Of a stretch of DNA of 64,000 bases, positions 12,501 to 28,263 are shown piece by piece (the stretch's first letter is position 1; each line of letters begins with the position of its first letter). This stretch comes from Tubiluchus corallicola (Eukaryota; Priapulida; Priapulimorpha; Priapulimorphida; Tubiluchidae), in contig JAQGDQ010000099.1 in assembly GCA_030141605.1 (NCBI GenBank), forward strand, positions 389,194 to 453,193, in the 5' to 3' direction. The translations under genes and the position numbers were made by a program. Under the pieces are notes generated by a model, which was given only the letters and a program-made list of their open reading frames with translations, was not told the origin of the DNA and made no database searches.

Positions 12501-15500
12501 ACACATAAGGTCTTCTGTGTAAAGGTGCACCGCTTGAATATACTGGTCTGACTTGCGTCCAGATTGTTTTACGACCAATCCATAGGAACCGATTTTGGTC
12601 GCAAGTCGACGATCACCTGTATAAGGTATTTTGTTTGTGTACATGTAAGAAAAGTATTTAAGGTAAAAAGTTTGAATTAATGAAGCTTATTAAATAAAAA
12701 AAAATGTTCAAAAATGCTGTATTTAATAAAAAAAATAAAAGTTTATGACTAGTTGTCAAGTTTGTGCCAATTACATAGTAGGATTAGTAAAAATATTGTT
12801 CTGTTGTGTGTCTACCGTGCTGGAGATGCCAAAGGTAAATATCTGTCAACATTCACCTTAACGTGTCATTGATCAGGGTGGCGTTATAGAAAATTCTATC
12901 TAGAAGCAGTCATGAGAAAAGGCAATTGAGTGTCCTGTAGCATTATACCATACAACTAAGCATACTAAGTTCAGATGTCGCTCTCTAAACTTCCATGTTA
13001 TTTTTCAGCCGAATTCGGGAAGACTGGAAGCTGATTTGCAGAGAGTACCTCCGCATGAACCGAAAGTGCCGAATGCCCCTAGAAATAACATTGGTAAGTA
13101 ACTTTATTAGGTGTGAGAGTGAGTGTGATGCTTGTTGTTTTCTGAATTGCTTCTGTTTAATTGGCCAGTTAAGCTTTTGCATTTTCCTGTTGCTTATTCA
13201 TGTTTGAAGAAGATAAAACTGTAATTCATTTAAATATTATAATTTACTGGTGTCTCATTAAGTAAGAGTACAAATCGGTGGTTTGCAAATGCTGATGTTT
13301 TAAGGACTGTTTACAATGTCATTTTGAGCGCTGACACAGTGACAAAAAACAAAGATAATTATCTGTATTTTCTGTGAACGAAGACTATCTTTTAGCCTGT
13401 TAAATTTCAGCAGTTTTAGTATGGACTTTTGAAACTAGAAGTTTTTTTAAGCAAGGAGTAGCCCTTAGCTGACAGCTGAATTCATTGCAACTTCATGTAA
13501 TTTGCAGTTTTCAACCAACCTGCAAATGGATGAAAACTTTCTTTTTGCATTTAAGGAAAACAAGATTAGTTGGTGAAGTAAACTCCAATACTAGAATGCT
13601 GCTTTGCAAAATAGCCAAACTAGTTCTGTTTTACTTAGGTTATGGGCAGTTTGGTGTCCTCAGCAAAATGGTTATATCCCAAGTAAAATGGAAAATCTTT
13701 CATCTTTGCTGCACATGTTTTGTCTGAAGCTCGAAAATCAGCCGCCACTTTAAACAAATAAGTAGTTTTTGAGTCTTGCAGTAGACCTCTGTCACCAGTC
13801 ATCATAGTGATACTATTAAAGTTTTTCTCCAGGCAGACAGAAGGGGTTTTTCTTTACAGATGTTTATCGGTTTGAGTTAATTATTATACTTTCAGGTGTT
13901 GGAGGAGCAACTGGTTTCACAGGTGACCCAGTCTCGCAAGGTACAACAAATTTTTGAAAATTATTTACGTTAACAATTGTTCTTCAGCATTTAATATATA
14001 ATCTAAGCCTTTGGGTTGTTAGCGCATTGTTTAAACTGTAATTTGTAAACTGTGACAGTCTTAGTACAACTTAGTATCAAAATTGGCACAGTGTTGCAGT
14101 GTTAAAAATATTTAATATATATGAGCATTTTTATTAACTATTACAGAAATGTTTGATCCGGTGATGCCGGCCGAGTCTCCGCCTCCACCACCATCACGGA
14201 TCGATTCAAGCATACACGAATCATGCCCTCTGGAGGAAGAGGTTTGGTTTCATCGAAATCTAAGCAGGAGACAGGTAAATTTTTCAGCATTGTGGATCAT
14301 AGCAATATTTGTACATTAGTGTAGAGTATGTTGGTACAATTTTACGATTGCTTTTTAAAATCGATTTTATAGTACTATTTACAATTAGTATAATTTTGTG
14401 ATTTTAGAATTATTAATTTCATGATGTCAGTGTATGTAACTGTAAGTTATAACAGACTTTTTAATTGTAAAGCACATCGAGATCACTGGATGTGGTGCTG
14501 TATACAAATAATAAATTATTATTATTATTACTACAGTGTATACTGTTATTAAATATAGTAAAAGAAGTTTGTTCGTATGTGTGGTTGTTTTTCTTTGTAT
14601 GATAACTTGCTTCAGTATTAGTCAGTATTGGTAATCACCATAAGAGGAGATGATATTGTTCAACTTTATAAGGGCAGTAGTCAAGTGGGCCTGAGCTCTT
14701 TTGATTTCATGGTCACAAGTTCCTGATTTGGCTTATATACCAATCCAGATGCATGGGAAACACAATTCCCACTGTAGTGAATTTTCTAACTTTAGTCGAG
14801 TCTAGGTGGGCATGATCTAAATTCTTCGAGTACCGTAGATAGCCCTTTGAATGCCTCACCATGTTAAAATCAAGTATTTGTAAGAAATGTAACAATGTGG
14901 ACTTGCTGTTTACAGGCTGAAAGGTTAGTGCAAAGAGACGGAGACTATTTGGTACGGGAAAGCTCCCAGTGTCCTGGACAATATGTATTGACTGGCATGC
15001 AGCGTGGGCAGGTGAAGCATCTGCTTTTAGTAGACCCCGAGGGTGTGGTAAGTATTAACCATGGCGTAATTGAGCCATTCTATTTTTGGTTTTAGTTTTG
15101 TTACTTACTGTTTTGTAAATTGGGTCTACTTAAATTGGCATTCGATTTTTCTAGTAAATAATGTTGGCTTTAATCGTGTTACTCTAAATGCTCTATTTTA
15201 CGAAGTTGAACTTTCTGGGTTGATGGGGGTTGAAAACGATTGAAAACGATGATTAATTTACATTGGTTTTGAAAGTTATCTGCTGCCTGGAATCAGAACT
15301 TGTCTATACATGGCATTTATGTGCCTATTGCTAGTATTAAGTCACTTAATTAAGTATTTTTTGCTATTATTTATTAAACTACGTCAGTAAAGTGTTTTTT
15401 CTGTTTCAAAATTAGCTTTGCGGCTTCAGATATTGAAAAGTAAAAAGCGATTGTGGTGGTGATGGTTGCACTTTCGATCGACGAACTACTGGATCAGTGA

Positions 15501-15730
15501 ATGTCAGTAGGACTGAATTTGATACTTAAGATAAAAGATTGTTTCCTCCTGTAAAATTGAGCATGCGTTTGTACTTTGCTTTGTTGTTTCAGGTTCGCAC
15601 GAAGGACCGAGTGTTTGAGAGCGTTAGTCATTTGATAGACTACCATCGGCAGAACCGAATCCCAATCACGTCAACTGAAAGTTCGCTGCATTTGTACAAT
15701 GCGGTCATTTCCGATTTGAGCAACCCCTAA
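584..15730 (+). CDS. SHC1: SHC-transforming (Src homology 2 containing) adaptor protein, 3' eleven exons; 5' part outside window
   Basis: SHC is a cytoplasmic adaptor that binds phosphotyrosine on activated receptors and recruits Grb2 to the Ras pathway. Coding exons: 584-654, 6590-6650, 7418-7537, 7906-7959, 10617-10792, 11260-11383, 13009-13093, 13896-13940, 14147-14274, 14916-15047, 15593-15730 (stop TAA). All junctions are AG/GT, phases match, and the sum is 1134 nt (377 residues plus stop). Exons 1-5 give the rest of the PTB domain, opening YVGCLEV and containing [21 protein letters not shown] and [20 protein letters not shown]. The exon at 11260 carries [12 protein letters not shown], the twin-tyrosine Grb2 site of CH1. 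Exons 9-11 form the SH2 domain, from [10 protein letters not shown] through YLVRES (phosphotyrosine-binding Arg) to [11 protein letters not shown]. The PTB N-terminus must lie left of position 1. Family is certain; which vertebrate paralogue it matches is not, so the symbol is for the family. Confidence 0.95.
676..800. repeat. 59-bp tandem duplication
   Basis: Two adjacent 59-bp units start at 676 and 735, and a partial third starts at 794. Each opens with catt(g/a)a and contains gactggt, tgccagtta and actgggaca at the same offsets. The units differ at scattered sites, so the duplication is not recent. It begins about 20 nt after the SHC donor at 655. Confidence 0.85.
1457..1480 (+). repeat. 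Non-LTR retrotransposon-type 3' tail (short)
   Basis: The run taataaagctaatctgaatc followed by a second tctgaa-type unit looks like the AATAAA-plus-tandem-repeat tail that ends many CR1/L2-type elements. The body upstream (about 1320-1456) is too decayed to assign. The call is tentative because the repeat is only two units long. Confidence 0.35.
2464..2801. mobile_element. Possible MITE bounded by inverted repeats
   Basis: About 20 nt beginning aggaaatga and containing gcc..ctccc at 2464-2484 recur inverted at 2780-2801 (cggtcatttcct preceded by gggggagg). The 338-bp interval is AT-rich and non-coding. Superfamily and target duplication are not clear, so this is a structural call only. Confidence 0.4.
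3606..3910. repeat. Degenerate minisatellite, about 45-50 bp unit
   Basis: Several imperfect units share an order of short words: acacc(c/t), then agtgagc or agtaagc, then gag(g)ggcgga, then cagtt and ttcta. Starts fall near 3612, 3659, 3694, 3747 and 3790. Divergence between units is high and lengths vary, which points to an old tandem array in the SHC intron. Confidence 0.6.
5991..6240 (+). repeat. Dispersed ~255-bp repeat family, copy 1
   Basis: The segment from ctgagaggtgcagcacctg to about ggttttgctttaag matches the reverse complement of 37801-38055 along its whole length, with scattered substitutions and small indels. Shared blocks include gaagaacta, gtgaaatt, gtggtaataa and tttaagat. 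No TIR, poly-A or coding frame is evident, so the family is unclassified. Confidence 0.75.
6354..6467 (-). repeat. Partial inverted copy of the ~255-bp repeat
   Basis: Starting at accgggcccaatcttaaaa, this stretch reads as the reverse complement of 6130-6235 in copy 1. It continues through tctactctttaaaatatt, tttttttcaaaaacgactta and aattattacca. Together with copy 1 it makes a long imperfect inverted repeat with a loop of about 115 nt. Confidence 0.75.
7167..7200. repeat. Perfect 34-bp AT-rich palindrome
   Basis: The left arm aatgttcatatattaat is followed directly by its exact reverse complement, with no spacer. It lies in the SHC intron between the exons ending at 6650 and starting at 7418. 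Confidence 0.9.
7690..7785 (-). repeat. tRNA-derived SINE fragment
   Basis: On the minus strand this stretch resembles a tRNA. It has an A-box-like tagtctagtgttttaagg, an anticodon-arm-like ctgcaatgtaag, and a B-box-like agttcaaatc following gaaggtcccta. A shorter related piece with gaaggtcccaggttcaaa lies at about 7345-7395, also on the minus strand. Base changes in both make a functional tRNA unlikely. Confidence 0.5.
9416..9535 (-). repeat. Microsatellite-tailed retroelement 3' end, (GGTAA)n
   Basis: Read on the minus strand, cagaataaattttatc is followed by tandem ttacc/ttatc-type pentamers. AATAAA plus a short tandem repeat is how many CR1/L2-like elements end. The same aataaattttatc wording precedes the GATA tract at 45687-45995, suggesting related families. 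The element body upstream on the minus strand is not recognisable. Confidence 0.5.
10178..10507. mobile_element. 330-bp non-autonomous element with 33-bp terminal inverted repeats
   Basis: Positions 10178-10210 and the reverse complement of 10475-10507 agree at 32 of 33 bases, beginning ttagattatgactgtgaatg. The interior has no ORF but contains ggttcaaatcc at 10375-10385, an exact pol III B-box match. Superfamily is unclear because no target-site duplication beyond TTA-like flanks is convincing. It sits in an SHC intron, about 110 bp before the exon at 10617. Confidence 0.75.
11384..13008 (+). other. SHC intron carrying the TA-flanked MITE
   Basis: This 1.6-kb intron lies within the CH1 coding region. 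Apart from the MITE at 12354-12619, I see only AT-rich sequence with no exon or other element. Confidence 0.6.
12354..12619. mobile_element. Tc1/mariner-like MITE (TA target site)
   Basis: Both ends are flanked by TA (12352-12353 and 12620-12621). The left end caggtagtggtcgacttgc and the right end, read inverted, caggtgatcgtcgacttgc, match at most positions. A second inner match (ttttacgacc versus ttttggtcgc inverted) extends the termini. The 266-bp interior is non-coding. TA duplication plus short TIRs fits the IS630/Tc1/mariner superfamily, with transposase supplied in trans. Confidence 0.7.
14464..14531 (+). repeat. SINE/LINE 3' tail ending in (TTA)n
   Basis: The run starts attgtaaagcacatcgaga, passes ggtgctgtatacaaataataaa and ends in (tta)n. 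It closely follows the conserved tail seen at the 3' ends of several CR1/L2/Rex-type LINEs and their SINEs (tgtaaagcgc...gctatataaat(tta)n). It lies in the SHC intron between the two SH2 exons at 14274 and 14916. Confidence 0.65.
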
Positions 15731-15803
15731 CAACAGATGTCTCTGATTAGATGTTGAGATCAAAACTTGGAAAGTTGAAGTGTATGAGTGTTTGCGGGTT
15801 CAT

Positions 15804-15835
15804 CTCGTGGCAGAGGACATGTCCTCTGCCGCGAG
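15804..15835 (+). other. Stable 14-bp RNA hairpin in SHC 3' UTR
   Basis: ctcgtggcagagga pairs with tcctctgccgcgag around a catg loop. All 14 positions pair, one as G-U. The core 15809-15830 is a perfect 22-bp DNA palindrome. It starts 74 nt after the SHC stop. Such a stem is far stronger than expected in this AT-rich setting. Confidence 0.8.
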
Positions 15836-15884
15836 GAAACTTTTTATGATGGTTGTCCGAAGAAACTTTTTTATGATGGTTGTG
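15832..15884 (+). repeat. 25-bp tandem duplication beside the hairpin
   Basis: Two adjacent units of cga(g/a)gaaacttttt(t)atgatggttgt follow the hairpin directly, starting at 15832 and 15858. They differ by one substitution and one extra T. Confidence 0.75.
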
Positions 15885-17824
15885 ATTTCTTTTATGTAAC
15901 TACGTGGAAATAACCGAAGTATGGAAATAATCAACAGCAACGTCTATGTGTTTGCGCCAATCTCATGATTACTGATGAAAGTAACTGGCTATGTTGCGTC
16001 TTCTCTTAGTATCAGAGAGTTTTGATATTTGTTGTGACGCACTGTTACTAAGACGAGCTTTATAGATTTTTTGGATTAGCATAGCTTTGTCACGTTACAT
16101 GTTTTGTTGGAACTCGCGCTGTTATGTTGCACATTGGGACTGCTCAGAAGACCGCTGACAATGAATCTTTGAAACGTATTAATTAATCAAAACTGGTTAG
16201 ATTCACAATCCTGAAGTTTATCTGCCGTTCAAAAGCATATTTGTGCTAAGCTAATATTATTCGACAAAATTTTTCTTAGATGTGCCTTTTGGAAATTTGT
16301 GTTTTTAATCAAGAATTTTGGTTTGCTTTTTATTCATTTAAAGAATTTAGATTTCTTGAAAATTTTTCCGCATTTTGACATCTTGATAAATTTTTACTAA
16401 ATTTTTAAAGTTGAAAAGATTATTTTTAATACAGTAAAATAACTTCTGTATTGGTACTAAATTAAGTATACATTCATCGTTAGAAAATCATTGCAGTTAC
16501 ATTGAAGTAAAGGTATTTGTTTTAGGGAATTATCCTAGCATTTTTTATGTAAAATTTAGAGAGATATTTGCTTGATTTTTAAGTGAGAAATATTTACATT
16601 TGTTCACAATGATCCCATTGTGCTTTTAGACATTGTTGTGCGAGTAAAGACCCTGTAATATGATTTTTGGTAAGCTCTTGTTTGTTATAGTGTGTAGATT
16701 CTATGTAGATATTATCAGAGAATAATGTATAAAAGATGTAAGCATATTATGTATTGTTAAATTATTTATACGGTTGTTTATAAGTGGAAGAACGAGTTTT
16801 ATTTGCGTGCATATCTTAGAATGGTAATGGCTACATATTAGCTGTGTATATTAGCAGCAGTGACTGCAGTTATTTGTGTTTGATTCACCTGAGTTGCAAT
16901 CAGTACCTGAACACAGTATGCGCAATCATACCTGCCTACTTCTGCCAGAAAATCACAAAAAACTGCAACTTTATGTTGTTTCACGTCAAATTTTCGGCAA
17001 GTTTTCTTGTGTCTGCATTTCATGCTTGTACAAGCAGTGCCACTTTGATTTTGCTCAAGAATCTTATCGAAAATCTTGGCATACCTTTACTCTACAGATT
17101 TGTTATCAAATTTTATATCAAATACCTTTTGCAGGCTGTGTCCTGTGATCTGTTTAAGCAGTTTGGTAATAAAGTACTAGTACTTATTACCCATTCTTGT
17201 AATTTTTTTGTTTATGACATTTGCCAGTATTTACTATTCTTTGCTGTTTGTATGCGTGTAAGTATTTTACAAATTTCAGTTGGAAAATTTGATCATAGAA
17301 CTGCACCAATTTTTTGCATTGTTGTTGATTGAATTAAAGTTTAGTATTTGAGTTTACTATTAGTCACTTCATATATGGAGCAAATGTTTGAGTAACTGAA
17401 TACAGCAATTATTGTATTACTATCCAGTACTTGACTCAAGTAATCAACCATGGATCTTTCTGCTTATCAAAATTAGTGTAGATTGCAGATTACCATGTTG
17501 TTTTCAAGAATCCATTTCAACATGTTCTATCCGTTGTTATTGCCTTGATTTGAATCTTTCCGATGCTAAAAAAATTTTGTTGGTTCGCTAAAATTCTGAA
17601 TATTAGTCTGTAATGTTTTCTGTTACCTGCATTTGAAATGATCGTGTAATACTGTTCGCATTATGCTTACCCTATCAGCTGTATGTTTAATTTGATAATT
17701 ATGTCAAACATGAATGATAAATAAGCGTTGCTTTGTTGTACAATATAATTTACTCTATTTATTCTATCTACTCTACCCGATTGAGCGATTATGCAAACAA
17801 CACAAATTGTTAACAATAATTGTA

Positions 17825-17830
17825 AATAAA
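17825..17830 (+). terminator. Candidate polyadenylation signal for SHC
   Basis: AATAAA is followed within 30 nt by a GT-rich element. An alternative AATAAA lies at 17168-17173. Choice between them cannot be made from sequence alone. Confidence 0.45.
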
Positions 17831-17849
17831 AGTAATCATTATGCGTGTC

Positions 17850-20800
17850 GAGTGTGTGTTCGTGATAAATTCTGCAGGTTCAGATAAACAATTCTAGCAT
17901 AAATTATAATTTCTGTACTCAATCTAGGCTAATCTGGAGACATGCTCGTAAATATTGGGAACTAAAGCATTGTCATTGGTGATAATAAGATTATAATTTT
18001 AAGATTTTAAGTCCTGTTCTTTTTTAGTATTCATTGTAGGATGTTTTTAGTCATATGCAGATTTAGTTCAAATAGAGCATAGAACATCATCTAAATTGGT
18101 TTTTCAAGAGTGAAAATAATTGCGTGTTGCCAATGCCACCTGTTAGGCGCATTTTCAAACATACACGTTATTACATTGACTGACGCAAAATTTCTGATTT
18201 AAATGGTTATGAATTGCAAAGGTATTTTTAAATTGAAAGTTTTTAATTAAAGGACAGACTTTTGTTGACAGTACTGTATGTATATGAAAAACACGTCTAG
18301 TTTGAAGTTTCGTATGATGTGATTGTTTGAGACTAACTTTCACATGATGTTTGAAACTAACTTTCAACTGTGTAGCTTTGTTATACTGATGTTGTAGTAA
18401 ACACTGATTTTTAGCAGCGAGTTACAATTTTAATAGTTTTATTACATTGCCTTTTTATTGATAATACACTGCATTGTTTTTGGTCATTTGCTGCCAAGCA
18501 TAAATCGAAACTCTCATAGCTAATACAATTACGATATAAAAAATTAATGCTATTCGTGTTTTATTCTTGAGTAATGTGATTAATACCTTTACGCCTGCTT
18601 AATTAATTTAATTTTATGTTGATGTTATCATGTTATGCAAGCGTAGCAAAAATAAATTTATCTTCTTACAATTTTTGTGTATATGCTTCGTTAGTTGCAA
18701 TTTTAATGTGTAGTATGAGAATGAGAAGTCGAAAAATCGTCAGAAACAATGACAGCATTCTAACCCTTAACAGTATTTATTTAATTTTACAAGAAACTTC
18801 AATATGTTTCAATATCAAGGAAACTTCAGTCATTACTATAAGAAAATATACAGCAATCATTTATGGTAATTTTTATAATTACATCATCAACAAACACTGT
18901 TATTATTACGCAGATTACATATGTAGTAGTAAAGGACCTCACCTATATAATATAATTATAATATATACAATTGTGCCTGCTTAAGTTAATTAGGTAAAAC
19001 AACATAAGAACATGTTTTCATTACACATAACTTATACTACGTGGAGAGTAGAGTGATATCATTTTTATACTGGAATATCAAGTCTCAACTTGCATTTCAT
19101 CTTAATCTTAAAATGTAAAAAAATACCATCAATTTTTAAATGTAGAAGGGATTTCAGAGACTGCACTACACAACAACAATGGTAGAAATTGTTTAAAGGA
19201 AGACAACTATCTGAAGTGTTGGCTAGTTACAGTTCAGGAAACTTTAACGCAAATGAAATCAAATGCAAATGAAATACCGACGTGCTTTTTAAGACATTTT
19301 AACCATCAAGCAATCAAATTTATAAAACAAAATTAATAATTGACTTGTTACCCGAAAAGCACAGAATTTAAAGGTTACAGTTTGCAAATTTTCAATTAAA
19401 TGAGTGGCCAAACTATGAAAAAATGCAAATCAGAAAAAAGATACTGAAGTGCCCTAAAGCTTACTGAAGTGCCCTAAAGCTAGTGCATGTTGCTTAGAAA
19501 ACACACACAAGAAAACATTTTTCAAAGCTAATGGCCTACATATCACAAAAGTTATAGTCAAGTGAAAATATGTCAGGCAATTTGTTTCAAACACCGACCT
19601 GTAGAATGTCTTTAACTGATGCAAAATAACTTCCTGTTTTGACAAAAAGGTGTTTTAAATGCAGAAAATGTACATATTCGCAATACCACAAGCAGACAAG
19701 CTGAAATCATAATTACAGTACTATGAATTAACAAAACATACAGCCTGCATTGACGGTGAAATAACTGATAAATCAATTCTTAAACAGTGCAATAGAGATC
19801 ACAAAATAACAGATCATAGCAGAACTTTCAGAAAAAAAAATTGCCATGAACAACATCAACAACATGTAGACATCTCTCTTCCAGATCAAGCAAATGTACT
19901 AAAAATTCAAAATTTTAGTTCTAAATGTATTAAATATACCACTGACATGCTTTTTAAGACTTTTTAAAATTTAATAATCAAATTTAATTTTTAATAATCA
20001 AACTTACAAAACAAAATTAATTATTAATTTGTTGCCTGAGAGGCACACAATTTAAGTCTTATTTTGCAAATTTTCAACAAAACGAAGTGTTAAGCTGTGA
20101 CAAAAAGTAAAATCAAATCAATATTATAGGGAGTGTTAAAGACTCGTTGAAAAAAGTCTTATGCATTTAGTGTCAGGTTTATATAAATTTTGCATTACTA
20201 CAGAAACCTAACCATCCAAAGTATGAGTAAGACATAAGAACACAACCACAAAATAAAATTCGAAAATGTACGTAAAAATTACTTTAACTTAAACAAGTGA
20301 TACTAAAGATAGTATCACGACTACTAACAAGCTTAAATCATGTTATTAATGCAAAGTTACAGATATCATAATAATGAAAATCTTAACGAAAACATTTCAT
20401 CATAGAATAGTTTTTCCAAAATGTTGACTATAAAAAATGCTTTAGTAGGAGAACAGCTCAAGTGACGTAGTTTTCGTACTTCAATACAAGATCTTAAAAA
20501 AACTGTAAAGGCACAGAATCTTTCTCAAGTCAACTACTAATAATAATAAGTGAGAGCTCAATTTAATGAATAAAATGCTCTGCTTGAATATGAAATATTC
20601 AATGATGATAAATCATTGGGTGTAAGACCTTCTGCTAACAACGATGTGGCCACGGAAGAAGATTACGTAATATATTTGGTTGCGAATGAGCACTACAATA
20701 AACCAGAATGTGCGTAAAGAGGTGCCCATAACACTGAGAATTCCAAAAGGGCAAAATGAAATGAAACAGTAGTCTTAAAGCCAATCCTCCAAAAACTTTT

Positions 20801-21662
20801 CAAAAATTAATGAATTTACCTGTCTGATCCAAACCACAAAACATGAAAACTGCATGAACGAGTTAGCATGAAAAAGGTAGAACTGAAATATCTGCTGCAA
20901 AAGTGGGAACCAAACAAATAAAGTAAGGAAATTGACCCTCTTCAAACAGTACTTACAACAAATCAATGAATGTCTCTACACTGTGTACATTGAACGCCTT
21001 TAGAACATTCATTAATAATTAACCGATCCTTACCATACTGACGAACATGCACATCAAAACTAACAGATACACAAATTTGCAATGCAACAGGATACGTCAG
21101 TTTTTGGCCACATGACACGTTGCAATTCCTCAACTCCAGAAGCAAATTCACACCAACCATGGCCATTTAAACAGTTTATACAGCCTGTACACATTGCCAA
21201 TTCTTTTTAGTAAACTGCACATCCTTAGTCAGTTATTAAGCAATTTTAAGCTGCCTTTGATATACACAAAGTAACAAAGTCAGTACAATTGGTCAAGGGT
21301 GAACCATTTCATGTGAAATTTTTTGCTGTGAACGCAGTACTTTATGCAACCCTATCCTTTTAACATACAACAAATTTAAAGTGAAAAAGTAGATTTCGAG
21401 CCTTGAAGTATTTACAAAAAAACATGCCGATAAAATTATTCACTCACAAAATTATAATATAATTATGTATGTAATAATTTACCAAACACCTATGATGACA
21501 ATGTATAAAGATCCAATGAAACATAATAATTACATAAGTTGGATAAAGTTTCTGTGTTGGTGTAAACGCTGCCAGTAAAATCCAATTTTAAATCATCAAG
21601 CATCTGTTTGTGTTCAATTCACAAATGCCTAATATTATGTAATCATGCAGCACCCCCTAGTG
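17850..21662. other. Intergenic / GOLPH3 3' flank, repeat-derived
   Basis: This interval between the convergent SHC and GOLPH3 genes includes GOLPH3's 3' UTR, whose end I could not place because no AATAAA on the minus strand lies close to the stop. It holds a direct duplication (about 19281-19435 and 19943-20115), a 20-bp tandem repeat (19444-19482), and a weak tRNA-like SINE piece on the minus strand near 19580-19620. The 122-codon ORF at 18616-18984 looks spurious. Confidence 0.5.
19281..20115. repeat. Direct duplication, about 150 bp, copies 660 bp apart
   Basis: Starting at gcttttt aagac, the words atcaaatt, aaaacaaaattaat, ttgtt and gcaaattttcaa occur in the same order at 19281-19435 and 19943-20115. 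Divergence is substantial. The same pieces could be two copies of one SINE body. Confidence 0.55.
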
Positions 21663-27946
<6,284 letters not shown>

Positions 27947-28263
27947 CGTGGCAATATGTTACCTTAACATTTAATACGACGAAAAAGGCTAACTAAACAC
28001 CATAGGTTAAATACGTAGTCATAATTATTATTACAAAAAGTCAGCTTGCTGATAAACTGTGAAAAAGAAACAATTTTATCAACGTCTTTACGTTGCACTG
28101 TTTTTAGCTCTACCTGTTGAGCAACCTTTTAGATTTTCAGGGAAAAGCGGTGGCGCCACTGTTCGTGAAAACCAAAACGCCGGTTTTTCGTTTTGTTTTG
28201 TGTATGATTTTACCAAATTATAAATCCATTTTCATCATTTTGCTTAGCTAAATATTGAATAAA
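27947..28263. promoter_or_regulatory. Bidirectional promoter region, GOLPH3 (-) / SNRPG (+)
   Basis: Only 317 bp separate the two start codons, which face outward. Both 5' UTRs and both core promoters must fit here unless upstream non-coding exons exist. The middle is richer in GC and CpG (ggtggcgcc near 28150, aacgccggtt near 28176) than the flanks. No TATA box in a convincing position was seen for either gene, as is usual for housekeeping promoters. Confidence 0.7.

Larger units (their letters stand above)
15731..17850 (+). other. SHC 3' untranslated region (inferred)
   Basis: From the SHC stop the sequence is AT-rich with no homologous coding. AATAAA hexamers occur at 17168-17173 and 17825-17830. 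The second is followed by a GT-rich stretch (gtgtcgagtgtgtgttcgtg), a typical downstream element, so cleavage near 17.85 kb is plausible and would give a 3' UTR of about 2.1 kb. A 162-codon ORF at 16844-17332 is present but has a low-complexity, F/L/C-rich product and is probably chance. Confidence 0.5.

Noticed and set aside
16844-17332. 162-codon plus-strand ORF after the SHC stop
   Set aside because: The product is rich in F, L, C, I and S with no motif, the region is AT-rich, and it lies within the likely SHC 3' UTR. A second overlapping frame is also open, as happens by chance here.
18616-18984. 122-codon plus-strand ORF
   Set aside because: Low-complexity I/N/Y/S composition typical of translated AT-rich intergenic DNA, with no splice or homology support.
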